A DNA stretch of 55,889 bases from CAZTPC01 sp964615565 (GCA_964615565.1 CAZTPC010000005.1:1-55889); one strand, 5' to 3'; counted from the stretch's first letter, positions 13,777 to 22,112 are shown. Notes: a model not told the origin generated them from the sequence alone. Program-made: numbers and translations.

Positions 13777-15109
13777 GACTCTATTCTTAGTAAACTTTGC
13801 TGAGACATTCTCGAAAGCATCGCAAAAGCCGGCCCAGAGTCTGACGGTAAAAGTTGGCCTAGCACTGGCTGTGGCAGTGATGATATCTAGAGTCACTGCC
13901 AAGATGGTAGATAAGACAGAACTCCCTGTCGATATTCCATTGAGGGTAGTTTGCATTATCATAACCGGACTTGCGTTTATCGTGAGCGGACTCCTTTTGC
14001 TTGTTACACATTCTAGCTATGATGCATATCAGAATTCGTTTGCACGGATGACTAGGCTTATGCCGTTGCCAAGGGCAATACGGTATTTATTACAGCTTGC
14101 TCCTGGGATTCTTGTGAGTATACTGTTGGTCATTGTAAGTTTTGGGGTATTACGTAGTGTAGCCAGTGGAGTACGGCAATCATTTGTCGTCCTCGAGGCA
14201 TGTTGGATATGTGGAGTTTTTAGTGGGCTTGGCCTCCAGTTCGTTGCATGGTTGAGCTCTAGGATGAGTAAAGTTACATACTTTATAGCAGCGACTACTA
14301 CTGTGGTAGTGGGGCTTGAACGTATATACAGCAGTGATCATTTGTTTGTAATTAACTATGTCCCGTACCTTTTGATCGCGGTGATGATTTTGCCGGTAAT
14401 CGGGTTGGTACACCAATACGTTCTTGGGTATCAGCCGAGACTATCGCTTGTAAATCAGAATCACGCAAAATTGCTGCCTGAGTTCCTACCGTTCAAGGCT
14501 TGGATCTTTGTAAAGTTATGGAGAAACACTGCTATAAGAAATTCGTTTTTGGCAACCGTCCTGCTATCCGGTTTGATGGCAGTAACTATTGTATTGAGAC
14601 ATAAGCTAATTACAGACACTTATCCTATTTTGTTGTTTTGCGCATTACTAGCATCGACGTTCTCTACTGAAATACGTGGTGTTGTACGTCGTTACATGCC
14701 CCCGGAGTCAGTACTGCTATCAGGTGCAAAAAGCTTAATTGGCGGGCAGTTATCGGCAGTGTACGTGGCATCTGTTGTAATAGGCTTGCCCTTGTTCTTC
14801 AGTGTTAATGGGCAGGCGACCGATTCTAATCAACTTGCAATTACCTTTTTGTCCATGCTGGCATACGCTGTTGCAGCCGGGCAGTTTGTCGGTGCCGTAC
14901 TCATGCCTAGCAGCGGTGAGGTAGGTACTCAGTTCTTTGCATCGCTACTCGCCGGAAGCTTGGTTACCTTTTTCCCAAAGTACACCCACATCGCTGATAT
15001 GTCATTTGGCATTAGCACGCTTACTTGGCTAACGGGCGCAGTGATGTGGAGTGTTTTGGTGTATGTTACAGAAATAGTAAGGAGGAGAAACTATGGCCGT
15101 GCTCGATAG
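13760..15109 (+). CDS. ABC transporter permease-like membrane protein
   Basis: The 449-residue protein contains about ten to eleven strongly hydrophobic segments with short basic loops. It overlaps the ATPase gene by 17 nt, so it is the presumed membrane partner. No extracellular domain is present. I do not recognise a specific family, although the layout resembles large ABC-2 type peptide exporters. The start is at the ATG pair 13760/13763, preceded by GGAA; earlier in-frame starts fall inside the ATPase. Its job, by context, is export of or immunity to the small peptide. Confidence 0.8.
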   Translation: MMLQYKTLFLVNFAETFSKASQKPAQSLTVKVGLALAVAVMISRVTAKMVDKTELPVDIPLRVVCIIITGLAFIVSGLLLLVTHSSYDAYQNSFARMTRLMPLPRAIRYLLQLAPGILVSILLVIVSFGVLRSVASGVRQSFVVLEACWICGVFSGLGLQFVAWLSSRMSKVTYFIAATTTVVVGLERIYSSDHLFVINYVPYLLIAVMILPVIGLVHQYVLGYQPRLSLVNQNHAKLLPEFLPFKAWIFVKLWRNTAIRNSFLATVLLSGLMAVTIVLRHKLITDTYPILLFCALLASTFSTEIRGVVRRYMPPESVLLSGAKSLIGGQLSAVYVASVVIGLPLFFSVNGQATDSNQLAITFLSMLAYAVAAGQFVGAVLMPSSGEVGTQFFASLLAGSLVTFFPKYTHIADMSFGISTLTWLTGAVMWSVLVYVTEIVRRRNYGRAR

Positions 15110-15398
15110 AACGACAAAACAAAAACAGTCCGCGGGATTAATATTTGGTGGGCTTACTGTTGGGGCTATTTTGTTTTCTGTCACGCTACTCAGTGGCGCA
15201 TCGCATCTTAGTGATCATACTGGAACGCAAGTTGGCAGGTTGTTCGGTCTCAAGATATTTGAACTAACCAAGCAGTCCGCACTAGGTGGAGGTTTTACGG
15301 CGAGTATGAGTTTTTTTGGACAGCAGCTTGCAGTTTACTTTGCAGCTTGGCTTTTGCTAGGAGTCCTTGTAGCTGTGTATCGATCCAAAAGAGCATAA
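15093..15398 (+). CDS. Small two-helix membrane protein ending the peptide/ABC operon
   Basis: This 101-residue protein has two membrane segments (about 14-34 and 78-95) around a polar loop (SHLSDHTGTQVGRLFGLKIFELTKQSALGGG). It starts within the last codons of the permease and has a strong GGAGGAG 5 nt upstream, so it is meant to be made in quantity. Small two-helix proteins at this position in bacteriocin operons are often immunity proteins or transporter accessories; that role is inferred. Its 3' end overlaps the convergent murL gene by 64 bp, and I see no terminator. Confidence 0.75.
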   Translation: MAVLDRTTKQKQSAGLIFGGLTVGAILFSVTLLSGASHLSDHTGTQVGRLFGLKIFELTKQSALGGGFTASMSFFGQQLAVYFAAWLLLGVLVAVYRSKRA

Positions 15399-16648
15399 AG
15401 ATTATCAGGCATGCTATGAGGTGCAATGTTCTTGTAGCTATAGCCTTTAGGGATGTCGAACTCGTAAGCTAGGCCTTTGTACTCTTTTTGGCATAGGCGC
15501 ATAGCTTCGCGAGACTCTTTTACTTCGCCGACACAATCTAAAGGTTTCTCGCCACTAATGCCAAGCAAGTTCTCGTAAGTGGTCACGAGAGTTGGGTCGA
15601 GGAGCAGGTTTTTGTGCCATAGCTTTTCTAGCTCGCGACGTTCTATGAATGGCGTGAGGGCAAGGAAAACAAATGCACATTTGCCGCAAACACCACACCA
15701 GCTCATTTTGGTACTGCCCTGAACGAATGCACGGTTACATGAGCTAAACACATGTTTGTATTTCTCGTAGCCCAGTTCGCTAAACATTTCGGCAATGCGA
15801 ATCTCGCTAAAAGGTCGGAGGAAAGAGTAATAGCGTAAGCTGTCACCAAACGAGTGGTTCAAGTATTTCTGGTATAGCTTTTCGTAGTCGATCGACTTTG
15901 AATACTGGTGGTTGATCTCTATACCATCGTAGGGCAGCGTGGCTTCGTTGGCTGAGTTTTCGTTAGACACTACATTGTCACGGTGGCCACTAAGAATAGA
16001 AACGACCGTACCAACAACACTAAAGATGGCGGAGATAGGGACATGACCATTCAGCGCGCCTTTATCTTTGAGTTCGATAATTAGTGGGTCGATCTTTCGC
16101 TCTACCCATAAGTGTGGCAAGTCAACTACCTTGACGAGTGGCTCCATCTGTTTGCGATGGCCAAGGCTCCAGGTAGCGACATGTGGTTGATCGCGAAGGA
16201 GCTCAACGCTTACGAGTGAGTCTTTCCCACCACCTAATCCAATGATAGCTCCACCTTTTGACTCATGGTGGAGTGGCTTGAGATCTGGAGCATTGGCGAC
16301 AAACGGGATCTCGGTTCTAGGATCGAGCTTATTTACATAGAAATATTCACCAAGACCTTTTTGGTAGACTTCGGCGAAGAACTTGGCGCCAGCTTTGTCG
16401 AGTTGGCCGTGATCTATACGGATGTTCTCGGAGTGGTAGGCTTTGTAGTACGAAACGCCAGCTAGAAAGAATAGTGTTTGGCAGGCACGATCAAGAACTT
16501 CAGTGTTGTAGGTTATAAATGGGAAATCAAAGCGATATTCTTCGGTGAACTTTAGTTCGTCGTCGAAACTGTAGTTGAGCTTAAGGGTCTTCGACTCTTT
16601 GTCAAAATGGTATCCACGGAAGACAAAGTCGGTGAACGTTCGACTCAT
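15335..16648 (-). CDS. murL: UDP-MurNAc-L-Ala-L-Glu epimerase
   Basis: MurL epimerises the terminal L-Glu of UDP-MurNAc-L-Ala-L-Glu to D-Glu, using ATP. The 437-residue protein shows the family's nucleotide-binding GLGGGKDS (137-144), the FSSCNR motif (301-306), and the cysteine cluster WCGVCGKC (317-324) followed by AFVFLALTPF. It is encoded directly after a MurD-type ligase with a 4-nt ATGA overlap, the gene pair known as murD2-murL in Xanthomonas. The cell can thus make D-Glu-containing peptidoglycan without a glutamate racemase. Its 3' end overlaps a convergent gene by 64 bp. Confidence 0.88.
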   Translation of the reverse strand: MSRTFTDFVFRGYHFDKESKTLKLNYSFDDELKFTEEYRFDFPFITYNTEVLDRACQTLFFLAGVSYYKAYHSENIRIDHGQLDKAGAKFFAEVYQKGLGEYFYVNKLDPRTEIPFVANAPDLKPLHHESKGGAIIGLGGGKDSLVSVELLRDQPHVATWSLGHRKQMEPLVKVVDLPHLWVERKIDPLIIELKDKGALNGHVPISAIFSVVGTVVSILSGHRDNVVSNENSANEATLPYDGIEINHQYSKSIDYEKLYQKYLNHSFGDSLRYYSFLRPFSEIRIAEMFSELGYEKYKHVFSSCNRAFVQGSTKMSWCGVCGKCAFVFLALTPFIERRELEKLWHKNLLLDPTLVTTYENLLGISGEKPLDCVGEVKESREAMRLCQKEYKGLAYEFDIPKGYSYKNIAPHSMPDNLYALLDRYTATRTPSKSQAAK

Positions 16649-17976
16649 AGAGAATCGACCTCAGCCTTGAACTGCAAGCCACGATCTTCGAAGTTTTTGA
16701 ACATATCAAAGCTTGCGCAACCAGGTGACAGAACTACTGATTCGCCACGAACAATAGCTTTGCGTGCAGCAGCAACAATTTCGTGCATACTGAGCGCACT
16801 TAGTACATCGAAACTGAAGTAGTTGTGTTGGTTTAGGAGGTTGGCAAGTTTTGGAGCAGTTTGACCTACGAGTATGGCGTGGGTTACTTGATTCTCTCGG
16901 TTCGCTACGGCATCGGTGAGCGGCGTTAGGTCGAGCCCACGGTCTACTCCACCCAAGATCATGACTTTTGGTCCTGGCACGGCTTCCATGGCAGCGATAG
17001 ATGCCTGAGGGGTAGCTGCGAACGAGTCATTGTAGTAGCGTGATCCTTCGAATTCTCGCACAAGTTCCAGTCTGTGAGCCATGCCACTAAACTCGCGGAT
17101 CGCTTTGATGATTGGCTCGCGTTTGCCACCAAGTAGATCCCAAGTCGCGGTAATGGCTGCACAGACATTTTCTAGATTGTGTCGGCCAAGTAGTGCAACA
17201 TCGTCAACGCTACAGACTTTTTCGTCGTCCATGTAAATGTCGTTACCTAGTACATAGGCGCCATTCTCTTCGCTAGGTTGGCGACCATACGAAGGTACTT
17301 CGTACGACATCTTTAACGCAGGTGAAATCCCGGCAACTTCGCCAGAATAGTCGCTGAGGCGGTTGAATACAGCTAGGTCTAGATCGCTCTGATGGCGAAA
17401 TAGGTTTTGCTTGGATTGGACATATTCGGTCAGGTTAGTATGCCAGTCCAAGTGTTCTGGTACTACCATCACGCAAACTGCTACTTTTGGTGAAACTCGC
17501 AGGTCTATAAGTTGGAAGTTGGATAATTCTAATACTACCCAATCTTCTGGCTGGATGCCCCAGTTCATCATCTCAATAGGCGGTACGCCGATGTTGCCCC
17601 CTAAGAAAACTCGGTGGCCAGCATTTTGGATGATCTTAGCAATGAGCGTAGAGGTGGTGCCTTTCCCCTTTGTACCTGTTACGCCAATAATTGGGGCAGG
17701 GCAGTTTCGAATGAATTCCTCAGTACCAGTAGTGACTTTGCGGAGGATTCGTTCGTCGTTGGCCTCTATGATTTTGAGGGGATGTACTTGTGGGCCGCGG
17801 ATTATTAAATTAAATCGATCGAGATCTTTTAGATAATCAGGCCCTGTCTGGCCAGTAACTCCGTCGGGTAACTCTAGATTTGGGTTGATGTCACAGATAG
17901 TGACGTCGTTGCCCTTTTGCCAATAGTTCAATGCGGCTTGGCCTTCTTTGCCATAACCTAGTATCGCGATTCTCAT
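16645..17976 (-). CDS. murD2: UDP-MurNAc-L-Ala-L-Glu ligase, MurD2 type
   Basis: The 443-residue Mur ligase has an N-terminal Rossmann-like UDP-binding domain (MRIAILGYGKEGQAALNYW) and the central ATP-binding VTGTKGKGTTST (99-110). The family histidine region follows (VCVMVVPEHLDWHTNLTEYVQSKQNLF with the carbamylated Lys), then the C-terminal MILGGVDRGLDLTPL and SPGCASFDMFKNFEDRG. Pairing with murL in one transcript implies that it adds L-Glu rather than D-Glu to UDP-MurNAc-L-Ala. Compared with standard MurD it is of normal length. It may be transcribed from the receiver-protein genes upstream, as the gap is only 28 nt. Confidence 0.88.
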   Translation of the reverse strand: MRIAILGYGKEGQAALNYWQKGNDVTICDINPNLELPDGVTGQTGPDYLKDLDRFNLIIRGPQVHPLKIIEANDERILRKVTTGTEEFIRNCPAPIIGVTGTKGKGTTSTLIAKIIQNAGHRVFLGGNIGVPPIEMMNWGIQPEDWVVLELSNFQLIDLRVSPKVAVCVMVVPEHLDWHTNLTEYVQSKQNLFRHQSDLDLAVFNRLSDYSGEVAGISPALKMSYEVPSYGRQPSEENGAYVLGNDIYMDDEKVCSVDDVALLGRHNLENVCAAITATWDLLGGKREPIIKAIREFSGMAHRLELVREFEGSRYYNDSFAATPQASIAAMEAVPGPKVMILGGVDRGLDLTPLTDAVANRENQVTHAILVGQTAPKLANLLNQHNYFSFDVLSALSMHEIVAAARKAIVRGESVVLSPGCASFDMFKNFEDRGLQFKAEVDSL

Positions 17977-18004
17977 CTCTCTAGTTTACCAGTTACTGTG
18001 TCGC

Positions 18005-18379
18005 TCAGGAATCGATTGTCTTCTTGACGAGTTCTGCGACTTGGCGAGGGGTCATGTCGGCCTTTAGTACTACGGCGCTAACACCTTGTTTCTTCACAGA
18101 TTCAGGGATTTCTTGTTCACCCATGTTAGTAAGGATGATAACTTTCATCTTCGCGCCCCAAGCGGTTTTGCGGAGTTCGGTGAGCATTTGGTCGCCAGTC
18201 ATTTCTGGCATCATGAGATCGAGCAGTACAATATCGGGCTTCATTTTCTCGCAGAGTTCGAGGCCGAGTTTGCCGTTTTCGGCTGTTTCGACGTCAAAAC
18301 TTTCCGCGAGGAACTTGATTCGATACATTTGACTAATAGCCTGGTCGTCTTCGACGATTGCAACTTTTACTGCTGCCAT
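18005..18379 (-). CDS. Stand-alone response regulator receiver protein
   Basis: This 124-residue single CheY-like domain has the acidic pair E10-D11-D12, the phosphoacceptor D54 (IVLLDLMMP), switch T84 (IILTNMG) and K106 (VVLKAD). No output domain is attached, so it acts by protein contact or as a phosphorelay intermediate. A partner kinase could be either histidine-kinase protein in this window, though neither is adjacent. TTGTCT-17 bp-TACTAT ends 6 nt before the start, predicting a leaderless mRNA that may continue into murD2-murL. Confidence 0.92.
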   Translation of the reverse strand: MAAVKVAIVEDDQAISQMYRIKFLAESFDVETAENGKLGLELCEKMKPDIVLLDLMMPEMTGDQMLTELRKTAWGAKMKVIILTNMGEQEIPESVKKQGVSAVVLKADMTPRQVAELVKKTIDS

Positions 18380-18385
18380 ATAGCA

Positions 18386-18414
18386 ATAGTAGTTGAAAGT
18401 AAGCTGAAAGACAA
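18386..18414 (-). promoter_or_regulatory. Promoter of the receiver-protein gene, leaderless type
   Basis: On the minus strand TTGTCT (18409-18414), a 17-bp spacer and TACTAT (18386-18391) end 6 nt before the ATG at 18379. Confidence 0.6.
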
Positions 18415-18430
18415 CTTAAGCACTATCGAC

Positions 18431-19033
18431 TTACATTGTTGCTTTTATCGCCTCTGTAATTTCAGCCAGCTGATTTTTTGATCCGTTGTATTTTTGGTCG
18501 CACAGTGTGTTGAGATCGGTCGTAATTTTGTAAAAACCTGCCTCATCGAGGGCTTCAACGTCTAAAGATTCCAATGCATCCAAGACAATTTTCTGTTCTG
18601 CTTCGATATCGCTTTTAGCTGATACGACCTTTTCTACCTCAAGATAATAGACTGGTGCGGCTTCTACCACAGCGTATTCAATATTCTGTTCTTCGTCAAA
18701 GAAGACCAGTGAGCGACGATGCCCAAGTTTTGTATCATCTGTTAAGTGGGCAACCTGCTGGATAAATCCTAGCATCTGCTCTGGTTCAACAGATTGAGGC
18801 ACTTCCGCTCGATCCGAGGCATGGAAGGCGCCAATCTTATATACCATCTCGGCCTCTCCGTTGGTAATACGAATGCGTATGTCGAAGGTACAGGTTTTGG
18901 TCTCGCCAAAGGCCATAAACGAGAATCGCTTCTTTTCCTTTGGTTTGCCAAGCTTCTTCTCAAGTTTTTTGGCAATTTCTTGGAACTGTTCGTCGGTTAA
19001 CCGAGCGCGGTACTCGATCTCTTTGCTGCTCAT
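18431..19033 (-). CDS. CYTH-like domain protein
   Basis: The 200-residue soluble protein starts SSKEIEYRARLTDEQFQEIAKKLEK and continues with alternating charged strands (TFDIRIRITNGEAEMVYKIG; VVEAAPVYYLEVEKVV). This is the ExExK-type tunnel pattern of CYTH proteins (adenylate cyclase CyaB and thiamine triphosphatase fold), which act on triphosphates. The motif is somewhat degenerate (E-Y-R at the start), so activity is uncertain. AAAGGAG lies 8 nt upstream. It lies between two receiver-protein genes on the same strand. Confidence 0.65.
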   Translation of the reverse strand: MSSKEIEYRARLTDEQFQEIAKKLEKKLGKPKEKKRFSFMAFGETKTCTFDIRIRITNGEAEMVYKIGAFHASDRAEVPQSVEPEQMLGFIQQVAHLTDDTKLGHRRSLVFFDEEQNIEYAVVEAAPVYYLEVEKVVSAKSDIEAEQKIVLDALESLDVEALDEAGFYKITTDLNTLCDQKYNGSKNQLAEITEAIKATM

Positions 19034-19074
19034 AGAGTTACTCCTTTGGCTATAGTGTACTCCTTTCGGACGAG

Positions 19075-19467
19075 CTATAACAGATTGGCGGGCTCGGACT
19101 GTGCTAGTAGCTGTTTAACCATTTCCGATACCTGGCTAGGAGTGTGATCGGCTTTTAGGATGTAGTCATCGAAGTGAAGATCCTGTAGTTTGTCCCTACT
19201 ATGATAAAAGCCTACGTTTGCGATGATCATAACGCGCAGATATTCGCCCCAATCCGTTGCACGGATCTTGCGGAGTACCTCTTCGCCGTTCATGTGCGGC
19301 AAGCGCATGTCTAGTAAAACGAGGTGTGGTCGTTTGCGCTTAACAAGCTCAAAACCATCGGGTCCAGTGTGGGCTACGTCTACCTCAAAACCATCGTTTT
19401 CTAGCTTGAATTTATACATGTTTGCAATGGGTTTGTTGTCTTCAATAATGGTGATTTTTTTTCGCAT
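19075..19467 (-). CDS. Stand-alone receiver protein with altered switch residue
   Basis: The 130-residue CheY-like domain starts MRKKITIIEDNKPIANMYKF and has the acidic pair (E9, D10), phosphoacceptor D53 (LVLLDMRLP) and K105 (YILKAD). The normally conserved Thr/Ser after beta-4 is Ala (MIIANVG, A83), so phosphorylation-driven switching may be lost or altered. It is similar in length and layout to the receiver protein at 18005, suggesting duplication. An in-frame start at 19488 would add seven residues; I prefer 19467 because the domain normally begins two or three residues before its first strand. Confidence 0.82.
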   Translation of the reverse strand: MRKKITIIEDNKPIANMYKFKLENDGFEVDVAHTGPDGFELVKRKRPHLVLLDMRLPHMNGEEVLRKIRATDWGEYLRVMIIANVGFYHSRDKLQDLHFDDYILKADHTPSQVSEMVKQLLAQSEPANLL

Positions 19468-19579
19468 GAGATCTAAGAATACCCTCATGTAACGTCTATT
19501 ACAAACCGCTTTTGCTGTGACTTTTACACTACGCTAAACCTAGTGTTATGACCCAAAATCTGACCATACGTCATGGGGC

Positions 19580-20140
19580 CTACAGAGCCACTGCAAGAAT
19601 CGCATGACTTAACTTTTGTACTGCCGCATCAAGCCCAAATTGATTTTGAAAGTGTATGTCAGCTACATCTCTGGCTTCTTCTTGATCTCGGTGAAACCTT
19701 GAAAGCCGCTCCAGAATATCTTCCGGGTCTGCCTGTGGGTCGCGTCGCAAGAATGCTGCACGAGGATCTGTTTCGTATGGACTCACTGCGCAGATAATAG
19801 TAGGCGTATCTACGAGGGTCCTAAAGTAGGTGGCGTGGTGAGGGCGTAGTATCCGCATACGAATCTCACTTTCTTTAACAGGTTCAGGGTGGGTTATTCC
19901 GTATTGGTATCTGCCGTCATCCGGACCAAAAGTGAATAGAAGTCCTTGCGCTTGTCGTTCTAAAAATTGCTCGTTAGTTAAAAACTCGTTCTCTTCGTCG
20001 CCTTCGTTTGGTCGACGTTCTCTGGTGGTAAGGGTTCGTTCGAGGTTGAACGTAACGTCGCCCTCAAGACGGGTAAGCCCCAACATAAGTGAGGTTTTAC
20101 CTGCAGTTGAAGGTCCGGTGAGTACGACGTGCATTCCCAT
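19580..20140 (-). CDS. Guanylate kinase/PhnN-like P-loop kinase
   Basis: The 186-residue protein has Walker A GPSTAGKTS (9-17), LTTRERRPNEGDEENEFLTNEQFLERQAQGLLFTF, and RYQYGI. These align with the TTRpxR...F...G.....YG elements of guanylate kinases and of the related ribose 1,5-bisphosphokinase PhnN. The lid and acceptor residues differ from true GMP kinase, so the acceptor is uncertain. It is a paralogue of the gene at 4924. Its start overlaps the stop of the upstream glycosyltransferase by one base, so it belongs to the Nudix-glycosyltransferase operon. Confidence 0.72.
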   Translation of the reverse strand: MGMHVVLTGPSTAGKTSLMLGLTRLEGDVTFNLERTLTTRERRPNEGDEENEFLTNEQFLERQAQGLLFTFGPDDGRYQYGITHPEPVKESEIRMRILRPHHATYFRTLVDTPTIICAVSPYETDPRAAFLRRDPQADPEDILERLSRFHRDQEEARDVADIHFQNQFGLDAAVQKLSHAILAVAL

Positions 20141-21321
20141 TATGTCGATCTACTAGCTAGCTCCGAATCTACGAGATTAGTGATACCGATCAGGCTTGAG
20201 TAGATTTCCCCGAGTTCTTTCAACTGGGCAGGCCAGGAGAGGTGCTCGATATCTGCTTTTGCTTGAGAAGCGTATTCAGCCGATTTGGATGGATTATCGT
20301 AGGCTAGCTTAATGGCTGCTGCTAGCTCTGTGGTTGCTTTTTTGGGAACAAGTAGCCCATTCTTGCCGTTAACGATAAAGCTATTTATCCCTTGTGAGTC
20401 AGCTCCTACAAAAGGTTTACCTGAAGCCATTGCTTCAACTGTAGCGACTGGAGCTCCTTCGTAGTATGAAGGCATGACAATAATATCGCTTGCTGCGTAG
20501 AGATACGGCATCTCTTCGTAAAGTAACTTACTTTTCGGGACGATGACTCTACTTTGCACTTTCTGATATTCCTCACTTGATGTGATCGAATCCCAATATG
20601 CCTGGTCGAGTGGCTCAACTGCGCCAGGTAGACATAGGTAAAAGTTTTCTGGGAGCTCACTCAGCGCAATGACTGCTTCACGGATACCCTTACGTTCAAT
20701 AATTCTGGACGGAGTCATGAGTAAAACGTCGGTGTCTTTTAGCGTAAAGTCATTACGCATTGAACGATCTGTTTGTTTGTAGAAATAATCTACGTCGACA
20801 GGGTACGGGAAAGTCTTAACTTCTGTCCTTCCTTCTGCGATTTTTACTGCAGCATCGGCATAGACTTCGTTGGCTGCGGTTAGAATTGCTGGCTTCGCTG
20901 CGTCTAAAACAGATCGAGCAAACTGAAGCTCGGCTTCAAAGTCGCCCATGCCACCAACGATGCGTTCACCCCAGACGGGAGTGCTATGTATAGATGCAAT
21001 AACTGGAATGTTATGGATATTGCAAAAACTTACGATAAGTAAGGCGAAGTAGCCATGCACATGAATAATGTCAGGTTGTAGTTTTTCGATGACTTTAAAC
21101 AAGCCCGCAGTTGATTGGATGACATCAAGTTTGTTGTCGCTCAGCCCTTCGATTTCTATCACATCATATGGATAGGCGGATGTGTCGCGCATTTCGTGGG
21201 GCTCAACTGCAACATGAATGTCATACCCAGCATCATGTAGCTGTTTTGCCGAGTTGAGTACAAAAGTCTCTCCGCCGCCAATTACAGGGTGAAACTTTGG
21301 TGAAATAATAAGTACCTTCAC
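20140..21321 (-). CDS. GT4-family glycosyltransferase
   Basis: The 393-residue GT-B enzyme opens with KVLIISPKFHPVIGGGETFVLNSAKQL. Its C-terminal nucleotide-sugar site contains TPSRIIERKGIREAV and the E-x7-E region YYEGAPVATVEAMASGKPFV, both hallmarks of family GT4. No membrane segment is seen, so it works at the cytoplasmic face. The acceptor (glycolipid or cell-surface glycan) cannot be told. It begins 1 nt downstream of the Nudix gene and overlaps the next kinase gene. Confidence 0.9.
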   Translation of the reverse strand: MKVLIISPKFHPVIGGGETFVLNSAKQLHDAGYDIHVAVEPHEMRDTSAYPYDVIEIEGLSDNKLDVIQSTAGLFKVIEKLQPDIIHVHGYFALLIVSFCNIHNIPVIASIHSTPVWGERIVGGMGDFEAELQFARSVLDAAKPAILTAANEVYADAAVKIAEGRTEVKTFPYPVDVDYFYKQTDRSMRNDFTLKDTDVLLMTPSRIIERKGIREAVIALSELPENFYLCLPGAVEPLDQAYWDSITSSEEYQKVQSRVIVPKSKLLYEEMPYLYAASDIIVMPSYYEGAPVATVEAMASGKPFVGADSQGINSFIVNGKNGLLVPKKATTELAAAIKLAYDNPSKSAEYASQAKADIEHLSWPAQLKELGEIYSSLIGITNLVDSELASRST

Positions 21322-21322
21322 G

Positions 21323-21886
21323 CTATACTCCTTTTTTCTTATTTGCGCTGTGAAACCAGAGATTCAGACCCGCTAACAGGTTAATATTGTCAAACTCTCC
21401 ATCAGAAATCATGGTATGTAGTTGCTCTCTTGATATCCAAAAATTGTCAATGAATTCATCATGGTCTTCTGTAAGCTTGTGCTTGTGAAGATCTGTGCAA
21501 ACGACAATATGCTGTTGTTTGTCGGTTGAGCGGTTATGTACGTAAAATGAGCCAATCACTTTTGCGCTATCGGCGGTGTACCCAGACTCCTCAGATAACT
21601 CCCTTAACGCGGCAGCAATAATAGTTTCATTATTGTTCATACTCCCACCAGGGAGCTGCCACATTACTTTGGCTGGCGGGTGGCTGTATTCCTGTTGGAT
21701 TAATACTTCACCATCTTCGTTGATTGCGATAACTAGCACAGCATCCACAGAAGAGGGGCTTTGCTTAACATAGGCGCTTTGCTTGCCATTAGGCAGTTCA
21801 ACTATGTCCTCGACAATCTTAATCTCAGGATGGTCCAGCAGAACTTTGGTTGCGAGTATCTTCCACTTCTTGATAGCTGTTTTCAC
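21323..21886 (-). CDS. Nudix hydrolase
   Basis: The 187-residue protein contains a full Nudix box, G-SMNNNE-TIIAAAL-RE-LSEE-SG-Y (81-103), within a DAVLVIAINEDGEVLIQQEYSHP context typical of ADP-sugar pyrophosphatases. It hydrolyses a nucleoside diphosphate linked to another moiety, possibly a nucleotide sugar given the adjacent glycosyltransferase. The start is a GTG; a TTGACA element lies upstream (21919-21924) but the matching -10 is unclear. Confidence 0.88.
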   Translation of the reverse strand: MKTAIKKWKILATKVLLDHPEIKIVEDIVELPNGKQSAYVKQSPSSVDAVLVIAINEDGEVLIQQEYSHPPAKVMWQLPGGSMNNNETIIAAALRELSEESGYTADSAKVIGSFYVHNRSTDKQQHIVVCTDLHKHKLTEDHDEFIDNFWISREQLHTMISDGEFDNINLLAGLNLWFHSANKKKGV

Positions 21887-21945
21887 GGTAACCTAATCAT
21901 TACACTGTTTTACAGAATGTCAATACCTTTGTAATCTGTTACTGC

Positions 21946-22104
21946 TTAGAATCCGAACTCAGCAAGGACCCTCTTTGCTTCTTCGGCTTGGCCAGGAAAG
22001 ACAAGGTGTGAATCTAGTTGGTCGGAAGGACACCACTTGAAATCTCGAAGTTCGACGTATTCATGTCTACTACATCTTTCGATTCTTCTGTGCCGCCAGA
22101 TAAC
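21946..22104 (-). pseudogene. Truncated Nudix-like 3' gene remnant
   Basis: A 52-codon open stretch between in-frame stops encodes HEYVELRDFKWCPSDQ, LDSHLVFPGQAEEAKRVLAE and FGF-stop. This looks like the C-terminal end of a MutT/Nudix protein (an aromatic-W-x-P-x-x-L motif and a final helix). No start codon or ribosome site precedes it, and the 5' part is replaced by the end of the 22113 gene. It is probably a decayed gene. A short functional peptide cannot be excluded. Confidence 0.45.
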
Positions 22105-22112
22105 CTACTAAA

